DNA from: Xiphydria camelus
Lineage: Eukaryota > Arthropoda > Insecta > Hymenoptera > Xiphydriidae
NCBI GenBank assembly: GCA_963678675.1
Contig: OY783192.1
Coordinates: 38,905,250 to 38,969,249, forward strand
Direction of reading: 5' to 3'
Length of the DNA: 64,000 nt
The position numbers and the translations under genes were made by a program. This document shows, piece after piece, positions 27,101 to 39,100 of the stretch (its first letter is position 1; each line of letters starts with the position of its first letter). The notes beneath the pieces are model-generated. The model searched no databases. It was not told the origin of the DNA and saw only the letters and a program-made list of their open reading frames with translations.

Positions 27101-30100
27101 ATCAGCTTATTTGCGATATACGTGGATGAAGTACGAGGCAAGCGTAAGAAGGTACCTACACCGGGAAAAAAATTTACTCGAGTCGATTTGACGTGTTTTT
27201 TCAATAGTCCTAAAAGAATCAGAATGCGCATCGATTGGACGTACATAAATATTTTTGATTCGATTGAATTTTATTCGGATGAAATCGGTATTCATTGGGA
27301 CGAAGATAAATGTGCTCTCAGAACTGCCCAAGAATTGTACACTTTATCTCGCTCGAGCAAATCTTTTTCTCAGTGTGGAAATATGTTGGGTATTTATGAA
27401 TGAAAGATGATTTCGAATTGTCGTTCATTCGAGCAGAAATAAAGAGTACCCGATCGACGTATAGATACACACCCGAGCATCGTGACTCAGCGAAGCAAAG
27501 TTTTCGTTCCACCCGATAAATTGTCCACGAGGAAAACGAGTCTCTGCCTCCCGAGTTCGTTCCCATCCCGCCGTGTGCTTCGATACACGGTAACGAGAGG
27601 GTGGGCGTGAATTCAAAGCGGATTCTGCCAATCTTTCCCCCCTTAATCCGCCGCACCTCACGCACCCACTGACCGCGCGAGCATTCCGACAATGTCGAAC
27701 GTCTCTATCGGCGGACCCGAGTTGCATCGCGGGAACTCGCCTCCGCCTTATGTGGTTGCGAGCTTTCCCCTCGGACGAAACTTCTACGCGTGTGTCTCTC
27801 GTTGGCCCGCGATAAAATACTCTATTTAATACGACTGGCGCTTCGTCCGATCGGAGAATTTACATTCCTGCTATTCTCGGTTGGATTCGCCCCACCTCCC
27901 CTCTTTTTAGTCCCTGCCTCGCGATCCGCAGCGGCTAAAACAACCGCGCCTTTAGAAATTTCCGTTATTGTACGAAACGCGTATCGGGGATCGCGCCGCG
28001 ACGTCCTTGTATCCCTTCGCCGCGTCATTCGTCACTCTTTCGCCAGAGCGCGGAGAGACGACCGCGGGGTTGAATTTCCTCTCCCGTCGTCGGTGCAGCG
28101 CCGACCAATTTACGATCGCCGCCGAGACGCACCGCTCGCGAAAAACGTCGAACGATAAATCCATCGGGAAACGTATAGGCGTTTTAACATCTGACCTCGC
28201 ATATGGCCAGTGCCAAATACGGCGCGCGTCGGGGAGGCTCTTAATAAGGATTGCGAACTGTACGTTCAATTATCTCTATTTTGGCTTCCCGTTCTCCTTT
28301 TCGCTCCTTCTCTTCCTCGGCACAAATTGTGACTCCGATCGTTAGTCGCGTTAACGATCGACGCGCGCGATAAAGTACCGTCGCGATCGGCTTTGACGGT
28401 ACGATCGGCGTCAACGAGAACAGTCGTGTGTAGTTGCAACGAGTGGAGAAAGGGGGTGAATGGTTACGATTTTTTTTCGTGGATTTCACAAGACCGCGCG
28501 TCATGTTAATCGCCGCGTATGAGAATTCCCACTCTAATACGTAGATTCGTCTGTAATCAAATCTGTATGTATACTGTTAAGAAGAGTGTATGTGTACGAA
28601 TGCGTGAGCGATCGGACAGGTGTACTTACGCGGTACACAATTCTTCCGATGCCTGCCACTCAGCGGCTAATGGATGCGGCGTTTTAATGCCCGCGGAGAG
28701 GTCGATCCTCGTGTTTTCGACGAAATAATCGTAAACCCCTTAATGGTTGTTCGGCACACGGGTGGGAAATCCACTCAACGTACATACTTGCCGCGAGAAC
28801 TGTCCGTCCGCGTGCGTTCGATATCCCCCGTCGAGTATCCTTGTACCACGCGGACCGGTTCCGATAAGCAGATATGTGGATATTTGTGAAAGGTGAAAGA
28901 GCCGGAATCGGTATCTCGTACTCGAGATAAGTACTGACGCGGATTACGCACCATTCGGCTGGAGGATAAGCAGCTGTCGAATTACTTTTGAATTGGCCTC
29001 TAAAGGGTGCTATTTCTTAACGCAACTCTAAATTGATATAAATTGGGAAAAGGGGAGACGATGCCGGGGAAGAGTGATACCAGCAGTATCTACAACTATT
29101 GTCGCAACAGTCGGAACAGCATTCAAAGTTCATCTTCACTTGGCCTCTGACAAAGCGTATCAGCCAAGGACCACTTTGAAATTGATTTAATCCACCGTTC
29201 TCTCCACCCACTGCCTCGAGCGTAAGTCTAAATATCTCGAGTGGCCGAACGTTCGCGCGCGAAGTCCGAGTTCATCGGCGGTCAAGTGGCTGCGAGTGTC
29301 TTCACGCGGTGCAGCGGCTGCAACGGAAAGGGTGTCGTCGCGGCAGCGAGTGCACCGATGAATCGCTTCGAGCGCGTAAATCGTCTGATTAATTTTCCGC
29401 GAGGTGTCACACGTTACCACGAGCGGCGTTTGGTGTGCGTGAAGCGAAAGAAAGTAGGAAAAAAAAATCTTAGTTCTAAAAATCATCGCAGGACGAGTCG
29501 CCGATTTATTATTCCCGTTGTTGCGCCGCGACGCGACGTTGCGCACGGCGTACCTAGTCCACTCTCCCGTAGATTCTCGCAGTGGCGAACGGTGTCGTGG
29601 AATTCGTTCCGTCGACAAATGCGAATGTATCTTCGGAAGAACCTGTTATCAACCGGTCCTAGATCTTCCACCTCATCTCCCGTTGCGATTGAGACGTCTG
29701 GTTCGCAGTCGCGAGACTTTATCGTGGCCCCTTCGACGCGTTTTACAGCCCAGTCCGATTCGGCAAAAATAAAAGAGAAACGATGCACTGTCAGTGCGGT
29801 AACTCCGAGGCCTTTACACATATACGTACCAGTCTCACTACCACAACCAGTTTTACCTGATCCGTTGGTTGCGATAATTAATTCAAGTACAGGTACTGCG
29901 TACCCGCGGAAAAATCCCGTTATCGGCTATTTCACAGACCGCCCATCCTACGCGATTCTTCCTCTCTTCGTGCCTCGGTTCCCCAATGCGTTCGCGCGGC
30001 GAACGCATCAAATTAATGCCCATAGTACGTCGTGGCAAGTGGCCGAACCCACCTACTTGACCCGATGACGTCTCGAACGGTCTCGCCTGGGTTGGGCGAA

Positions 30101-33100
30101 ACACGAGCACCGATAGGCGAGCGAGCAGAATGTGTTCAGTGCCCGGTAGCGACGACATGCTTCTGACAAATGTCGCGATTGTGCTTTACATCGTTATTTA
30201 CGTCGCGGGTTTGCTGAAGAGGGTGCGAAGGGGCAAGCCGGATTCCGCCCCCGGGTGCCGGATTACCGTGACCGAGTGGTTGAGGATCGAACGAAAGGTC
30301 TCTGCGATTCTTCTAGTCTGACCAATTTCAGTACTGAGATTAATCGGGTTTACGTTACGTTTCAGCGACGTTTTTGCAAAGTGAGACGAGCAGAGTAAAG
30401 CTTTAAGCGGAAGAATCTCTTCGTTTCTATGAAAAAGAATTTAACAATATCGAATGACACTGTGTGCGTACACATATCACGGACGCTCCGAACACGTCGT
30501 TTCATCTGCTTTGACCTGCGAATAAAGTCCAATGTTTAGTTCAATCAGATCGAATAACATATCGTACATTCCCAAGTATTCCCCACGACTCGTATGAAAA
30601 ATAACCGATGACATGACTCTTATCGACGCTTCGTTTCCTTCTATTTTACAGGCGCGTTCCGAGGAGCACTTGGCTCAAGAGCAGGCCTTCCTGGCGTCTG
30701 AACGAGTGTGGCTTTTACACAGGGGTGGCTTTACCGCAGCGACGAGATGTGGTCCCGCGGATCCCGACACCGGGAAGCTGAGAGTGCGCTTGATACCCTC
30801 CGGGGAGGAGTTGCTCGTCGACGAAGAGGACGTGGAGAAGGTAGGCGTTCTCGATTATCCGCTCACGCGAGAAGGCGTCGATGCTTCCTCAATCCGAATC
30901 GTCGTCCCTCTTCTTCCTCCGAAAGGATACAGGGATCGCTTCTACTCGATCGGAACACAATTTTACACAGTTCTCTCGGATCCGTGATCATCAAAGCCGT
31001 TATCTTCCAGGCGAACCCTCCTCAATTCGACAAAGCGGAAGAGCTCTCCCAGCTGAGATTCTTGAACGAGTCTTCGGTCCTTCACACACTGAGGCAGCGA
31101 TACGCGAGCAATCTCATTCATACTTATGCGGGGGAGTGCATGATCGTTATCAATCCAGTGGCTCCGCTGGCGATCTACTCCGAGAAGGTGAGAGAGAAAG
31201 ATCCGCTGGTATGTTTTTTTAGTGTTTAGAAACGATCAACCGCCTACTCGAATTAATTCATTGAAAGAAAATAATATTTATCGTAACATCACCCAATTAT
31301 TGATATACCAATCTGCCTACGCAGGTCGTTCACATGTTCAGAGGATGCAAGAGCGAAGACATGCCTCCGCACATTTACGCAATGGCCCAATCAGCGTACA
31401 GAGGCATGCTGGCCGCGCGAAGGGATCATTCTCTCGTTTTCCTCGGTAGGAGTGGAGCCGGGAAGACTACCAATTTCAAGCACGCTTTGCACTACCTCGT
31501 TTTGGCTGCTGGAACCGTCAATAAGGTGAGCGTGCAGTCTTCGATGAATTTTTCATTCGGGAGGTAAATGCGTCGAAGACAATTCCCATCGCAACTTTAT
31601 CAGCCAGCTTGAATGTAAGAAGCGTTACCGTTTTACGTTTTTTTTTTTCGCAGATTCTGACCATCGAAAAGCTGAACGCTCTTTTCACGGTGCTCGAGGC
31701 TTTCGGCAACAGCCGAACCCACATGAACTCCAACGCCACGAGATTCACTCAGCTGTTCAGCCTGGATTTCGATCAATCCGGTCAAATAGCATCCGCGTCG
31801 TTGCAGGTACGGAGAGCAAAGGTTCTCGACGATTCGAATTAGTTCTACGATCGCTCGACGCGAAGAGAAGCGTGAACATCATTCGTTCCACCAGGTCCTC
31901 CTGCTGGAAAAGTCGAGAATAGGACGACGAGCCAATGGCGATCCGTCCTTCCACGCGGTGTACCGGCTCCTGGCGGGCGCCGAAGGAGCGCTGCGCAAGG
32001 AGTTACATCTGACCAATCTAGTCGCCGAGAACAACCCCTTCGTCACCCCGCTGCAGAAGCACGAGGACAAGCAGCGCGCCATGATCGAGTTCAATCGAAT
32101 CGTAGCCGCGTTCAAGATTCTCGGCGTTTCCGAAGCCGACGAGAAGGTCATCTGGTTGGTGTTGGCTGGCATCTATCACCTGAGCTGCGCCGGTGCCGTT
32201 AAAGCGGGGACCAGCTCGCAGAGTCGTTGGCAGTTCGAGAGGGTCGAGTGCGCCGAGAGAGCCGCCACATTGCTCGGCACCACGGTCGAGGAACTCAGCA
32301 GGACGGTCTTCGCGTGCAACGGCGGCGGTGGTACGCCCAATACGCCGAGACCGGCACTGAGGACGCCGAGTCCGACGGAACAGAGCAAGGACGTCACGGG
32401 ACTCGACGCGCTCGAGGGACTCCTAGTCGGGCTCTACTCGGAAGTCTTCCACTGCGTCGCTGCCTTGATCAATAAGTGAGTCACATCGAAGTTGACGATG
32501 ATACCGTGTTTTGGTACGATCTGTTGTATTTCATTTGCTCTCTTTCTCGCGTTCATCAGGTCCATCACCTCTTCCGTTCACACGGTGTCCTCGCTGCTAC
32601 TGTGCGACGCTCCGGGTTTCCAGAATCCCGCGTCTTGTGGGCGACAAACCGGAGCTACCTTCGAGGATCTGTGTCACAATTATTTGCAGGAACGTTTGCA
32701 GCTGCTCTTCCATCACACTACATTGGTAGCGCCTAAAGACAGGTGGGTATCGCGAAGAGAAAAACTGCATTTCGTTCTTTATAAGAAGAATTCTACGATT
32801 CCAACTGCATCTCCTTAATTTCAGGTACGCGCAAGAGGGCATTGACGTCGACTACGAAGACGATTACGACGACGTCGGGATCGGTTCTCCGCAAGCTCTG
32901 ATCTCTCTCCTGGATCGCGGTGGTTCGCAGAGCGCGACGATGCTCAGGACCAGTCAGTCGGATCTGAGCAGCAGCAGGCAGATGGAACGCAAAGGACTTT
33001 TATGGCTGCTCGACGAAGAGACCGTCTGTCCCGGGGGAAGCGACGAGACTTTTCTAGATCGGTTGTTCTCTCACTACGGAGACAGAGGTTCGTTGGCCTT

Positions 33101-36100
33101 CTTCCCTTTCAAGATCTACCGAATTTCGTACTCGTCTGATCTTCGATTTTACGTCGTCTTTCTCATGACCCTTTATCTTTCCACGCGCAGATCATCAAAT
33201 GTTGCTCAGAAAGGCTCCGGGTAACAATCAATTCGTCCTGCAACATCTTCAGGGCACCAATCCCGTTCTGTACACGTCGACCGGATGGCTGAAGGCCACT
33301 CGCGAGAATCCAGTGGCTAAGAGTGCCATCAATGTTCTTCAGGAAAGCGCCAGGTAATTATTTGTACGCAATAGGCTCAGCTTCTTCCAAATGCATTGGC
33401 TCATAGCGAATCAATTTCGAGGATCGAAGGATAAATCATCCGATTACCAGTTTGCGCTCGTATTTTACTTGCAGAGAAGATATCAGCAGGTTATTCGTAT
33501 GCGCCCGCGGAGCTGGCGTTTCCGGAGCTTTGAGTGGTTCCATGCACGGATTGGAAGGGTCGCAATCTTTGAGAAGAGCTTCCAGTATACGAAGAACGTT
33601 CACCGCCGTGAAGCGCAAGAACGTTTGTCTGCAAGTCAAATTCACCGTCGTAAGTGTTCCTTCATCCGCAGATAACGAAAGCTATACTTTATTGATCCGT
33701 TTTCATTCACAAACGAGTCGGTGCAATCTCGAGTTCAAAGGTGAATGGCGCTATCGGCAATGCGTATCTATTTCTTGGTGGTACCGCGTCGACAATGGCA
33801 TTCGTATTTGCTCGGTGGAACGTCAAGTGCATCGGCCGCCGTTTCAATTTTCTCGAAAGTCTCATCGAGCGGTAGAATGTTGTGCGAACCGTCGTTGATG
33901 ATTTTCTTCTGGTATATTTTCTTCTTCTTCTTCTTCTTCTTCCTCCTCTTCTTCTTCTTCGGTATTTCCGTCACCATTAGTTTATATCCGGTAAAAGAGT
34001 GTTGCTGGTATACTTTTTCGATTATTTAAATGCTTATATCCGAGTTATAAATCCGTTTCTTTCATTTATGTGCACAGGATGGCCTGGTAGAAACTTTGAG
34101 GAGAACCAGAGTGAAATTCATCCACTGCTTGTTGCCTCAACACAATGCAGGCTGCACCGACAATAAAAGCCTCCTCTCGGTCAAGTCCAATCAGAGCGAA
34201 GACAGCATCATCAACGTTCCTCTTCTGCGTTCTCAGGTAAATCTTCGGGCCGAAACGAGATTCCCCGATTTCTGTGATCTCGTATATGCGATCGGATGTA
34301 TGGATTTGTGCTATTACATTGTCCTCCTCAATTTGCAGATTCGAGGAAGTCAGATCATTGACGTCGTCCGACTGCACAAAGTCGGCTTCCCCAAGCACAT
34401 GCCACTCGGCGAGTTCAGACGACGTTTCAGCCTCCTGTCGAACGATGCCAACGCGCGACCCGGAAGTCCTGTAGCCGACGAGCGTCGCGCCGTGGAAGAC
34501 ATGCTGCTATCGGTCGACGTTGACCCCGCTTCTTATCGCGTCGGGCAGAGTCAGGTGAGTCCATCTTGCTCGGCATCACCAGTGGTGGGATCTCCTCTAA
34601 CGCTTTCACTACCATTGCCAGTCTTACTAATCGTCGATACTCTGCTATTCGCCAGTGAAACAAGAAGCACGCCCAGCGCGTGGCAATGGACAAGTCTCTT
34701 GCTACGCCAGTGCAAATTATTTTTGCCGACGCTATCTTTTCGTGTCGTTGCCTCGGAATAGAGCGACCTTATCACTGTAGCCGTACATTAATCGCGGACG
34801 ATTAAGCAGTCGTCGTGGTGGAGCACACTTATCCACCGTCGAACGAGACTCGACGACTGCGACGAGGCTGCGAGCAGTCAGTAGTCACGGCCCGTCGTAC
34901 GTCCGCGGCCGTACCGCGCCCGGTAGGGCGGCTGACATACGATGGACCGTGACTACTGCCTGGCAGAGCTCCGTCTGCTGGCTGGGCGGACGCACAGCGG
35001 ACCGTAGCTACTGGCTGCTAGTTCGCGCATCGCGATGACTTCGTACGTTATTGGCATGTCGAGATAAATAGCGATGCGCGTCACGCGTTACGACTCTAAA
35101 AGACGTCTTTGACAAGTCTTTTAAGTCCTTTAACTTGACTGCGGACGCGAGCAGTCGATAAGATGGTTGAACGTGTTTCCGGAGGCGAAGCGTTTAACGG
35201 CTGCATTCGTTTACTCGCCAGGAAAGTTGTCCATCCGCGGAGAAGGCGTACTCGATCTATACGTATGGGAAACTTTCTTCTCCGTGCGTGTCTTTGAAGA
35301 AATCGGCGAAAAAAATGCCGAAAGCCGGGGGCTTCATGACCCCATTCTGACCTCGACTCGAACAGTTCCGCGCATCGATCGCTGGCGACTGTTCAGTGGA
35401 AATAGAAATCCGTGTCACTGTAAATCTTAACACCCCCACCCAGGCGTGTGTACGTTCTTGGCAAGTAGGTGTTTCCGGGAAGCGAGACGAGCACGTACGA
35501 CCCGCGGCTGTGCGATTCGGTGCATAATACCGACGGGGTGCCGTTTGACGGGTGTAATCAAATCCCATTCGAGCCTCCACTTCGACATCACGACTGATCA
35601 GGACGATTTTTCCGCGTTCGTCTTCTGCATTGACGTAGGCACGACTTAACGAGCGTCGAACGTCTCGCTTTGCCTCGGGGTCATATTTCCAGCGCCGCGC
35701 AGTCGATTTCTACCGTAACGCGCTTGACTCGTGCGGACGAGTGCCTGCCCATAAACGGTCATCGCGGCGCATCGTGGTCACCTCGGCGTTCATTAATCCC
35801 GACAACGATCGGCTCCGATCGATTCGTCTCGATTCTCCGGCGGCCGCGATAAAAGGGGTTGTAATTTTCCGCGGTCGTTCATCGCGCGATCGCTTCCTGC
35901 GGCCTTCATTTGGAGCCTTCGATTTATCGAACACGTCGTTGGGACGAGAAGCGATTGACTCGATGATTGACACAGCACCTGTTCATACGCACTGTTCACC
36001 TAATCGCAGGCGCGAGTAAACAAGCGATTCCACGATGTGAGCGGAGTAACGGATATTACCGGTCGCCTCGTCGTACGCGATATTTCAGAGCGACTCTACT

Positions 36101-39100
36101 AGCCTCGGGGAAAAAACGAGAGGGAATAAATAAACGAGTACTTTCACTGTGGCGATGAAAAAAAGTTGCTAATGCGATTCGCGAGAAAAAAATCTAGCCA
36201 TGTTTTATGTTCCATTGTGTAGCAGAGGTGGGCTTCGCGCGAGCATATGTACATACATATGTAGGCATACGCGTGTATGTAGAAAGTTACACGGAGGACT
36301 TGGAGACGCCACACTCGAAGACGGCACGAACCGCGCTCCTCTGGAACGCGTCGAAAATCGATCAGTGAAGAATTCTCATTAGAACGATAGGCGGGGGAAG
36401 GATTTCTTTCCCGACTGGTAATAAGTTGCATTATCGAGGATGGATCGTGCGGAGCGGTACATCGCACCATTCTTTGCAGCGTACCCTGATCAGTCATTGA
36501 AACGCGTTGTCTCAATGGAAAAACAGTCGTTAAAATTAAATCGAATATTTTTCCATCGCCTGTGAAGTATTGATTAACGTTTTGAGCCTAAACAATCCGA
36601 ACGACGTAGGAGGGTTAAAATTAACGAGATGACTTCCATCTAAAAGGGTGATTGCAGTTAAAATTTATAGACAACGCAGTGTCGGAAAAATAGGAACGTT
36701 TCGGATTCGATGCCCCTGGTAATGATCACATTAGTATTCGGGGAATTACGAGAGATATTTATGATTAGTATTCGACGATTTCTTGCCGATTCAACGTCAT
36801 AAAAAAGATCCTGTTTCTCTGGTTTCCACATTATCGGTAACCGTCATCTCTGGCCGCCCCGGCGAGCAATCGTTTAATTTAATCGGAGGTCCTGGTGGGT
36901 TTACCCGGCTCTATACATTTACGAAGCGTGTCAAATGGCCCGAGGGTCGATACTTCTCTCAACCTATCCCCAAAAAACCGGAACAAAATTTATGCGAAAA
37001 ATATTCTTCGGATCACGAATAAAAGACGAATTCACGCGTGTTCTACTCGAGTCGAAATAACGATCGATTAGCAGTAATAGGCGCCCGCACACCGTCTACC
37101 GTGCGTCTTCATCGGAGGTTCGCCGATTTGCCTACAAATCCGCCTATTCGCGGAGGAGAAATTTGTCCATAAATAGCGCCGATCGCCTCTCATAATGGTC
37201 GACGATCGGTGGACCGCTCGTCTACAGCGACCGATTAATTATGAATTCGTGACTTTTTACAAATTGCGCAAGATAAAACGCTGCGTCGATGGCTATTTGC
37301 CTCGTCTACTCGGTAAAACCCATGTGCGCCCCCCGTGTATATAATTGCACGCACGATTGATCCACGCCGTCGAGCTGTTTTTTCATCGCGAGACAATCTT
37401 CACCCGTTACACCGTAATTATGACTCCTCACAGCTTTCGATGATTGATTGCAACCACTCCATACGCCCCTCGCTACGCTGTAATCGCAAGACCCATCCGT
37501 GCAACCATGCAATTCTCGCCTCGGGAATAAGTAATCCGACGCACAATCGGGAGAGCAATGTCGTAACTAAAGTACCGTCGCAGTTCCGTCTCATAAACAT
37601 TTCTCCCCGTCCCCCGTATTTACGTTCGACGCGCGTTTCTCATCGCGCGTCATCGATCTTCAACGCGACTCGCCTCGGCTTCTTACAACCGTGGTGCATC
37701 GGTGGCGAAGGTGCTTACACCGCGGCGTGCGTACGTGCACACTCGCTCGGCCGGTTCTGATGCAACGGCAAATGACTCGCGTCATTTTTATCAGTCGCTC
37801 GATTTTCATCTTCGCTCCGCGCGAGGTACGTATACCTGTATACATGGGTACACTCGACGCGAAGCCTATACGTAACGGTAAAGACCTGAGCAGATGCACG
37901 CGATCTACTCGGTTCGGCTCGCGTTGCCGCCCGCGCGAGGAGGAATTTCGTTCTCGCGGTCGTGCCCTGTACTACCCGAGTTCCATCAGAGTCGCTACGC
38001 GGTCCAGAGGCGCCGCCGGTATATCGGCGTGTTCGAGAGAGGTTCGCGCGGAATGAAGGCGAACGGGCGGTGCGAATGCACGCTCGGTAAATTCCGGTAA
38101 AGTGTCGCCGGATGGAATCGACGCGCGCGCGCGCGCGCGTTGCACCGTTATAAGCACCGAGGGAATTCACGGCGCGAATTCACGACGCGCGGCGAAAGAC
38201 GAGCGAGGGGTGCTCGTTTCACAGGAGCGACCATTCGCGCGTGGGAATCTGGTCTACCGCGGGGATAATACGGGCGAAGAAATCGGGCGAAATTCTCGAT
38301 TCGAGGAACGCTCCAAGGTCGCGAAATATTGCGACTCGCAACGCATCGTACGTCTCGCGATTCGTATGTGGGTTAGCGACGACCCGGCGAAATTTGCATA
38401 AAGAGTCGCTCGAGAGGGGCCCGCTTCTACCGCCGCAAGCGCAGTGAAAGCTCCTCCGCTTGCGAGCGCCCAGCCCTCGCCTGGTTAACGCGCGTCAAAT
38501 TGCAGCCAATGCGCGTCGTTTAAACTTATCGCTCGCAACCGGTGAAAATAAGCCGGCGCGCGTCTTCGTGTTGGCGCCGCGGGGGCACACCTGTATATCT
38601 CTACTCTCGCCTGCAGGGTTGCGACGTTATTTTCTCGATTTACGTGTCTCGTTGAAATCCTTAAAATCGATTCGAGAAGAATTTTGTAAAGATACAAATT
38701 CGAGACAGTCGTGTGGAAGAAATGTTTAACTCGATGAGAAACAGTTAATCAGTTGATTGACCGATCCTTTGACATTTTGCTAAAAATCGATATTCCTGCA
38801 GAAATTGGATTCTAGACCATCGTATTTAATATAATTTTGTTGACGCTAATTATGAGAAGAACGGTTATCGGCTCGATTTCTCAGAGGAAACATGAGATAT
38901 AAGTGATTTTGTGTTGAAAAAAATTATTTCTTTCCGTAAAATCATCGATATTTCGGTGTTGCTTTGAAATTTTCTCAATATATTCGTTATTTTCGGAATT
39001 TTCAGCATGAAAAAGACACATCGAGTAGGGTGGTCAAGAGTTCGATTCAGGGAATTTCAATTCTTGTAAAAATGTATCAAGAGAACGGTTCGAGAAAATG

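Larger units (their letters stand above)
8673..30651 (+). other. Intron 3 of the long isoform (22 kb), hosting an alternative first exon
   Basis: This giant intron separates the PDZ module from the motor. It holds the tRNA-like vestige (8928), a diverged tandem array (10840-11760), a GA microsatellite (12062), palindromic repeats (25437 and 25750), a dispersed repeat (22835) and the alternative first exon 23877-24737. Between these landmarks I see only CpG-rich or AT-rich unique sequence. A 275-codon frame at 29241-30068 is judged spurious. Confidence 0.8.

Noticed and set aside
27065..27403. 112-codon ATG frame, more protein-like in composition than its neighbours
   Set aside because: There is no recognisable domain, no splice or poly(A) context and no sign of a promoter; a frame of this length is not unexpected by chance.
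29017..29211. Minus-strand Cys-rich 64-codon frame
   Set aside because: The Cys spacing fits no zinc-binding pattern I know and there is no start or splice support.
29241..30068. 275-codon frame just upstream of the motor exons
   Set aside because: Composition is Arg/Ser-rich without domains, the only convenient donor would not be in phase 0 with the exon at 30652, and similar frames occur throughout the CpG-rich introns.
33914..33977. Poly-Lys frame on the minus strand
   Set aside because: It is only the translation of the intronic TTC-rich tract.
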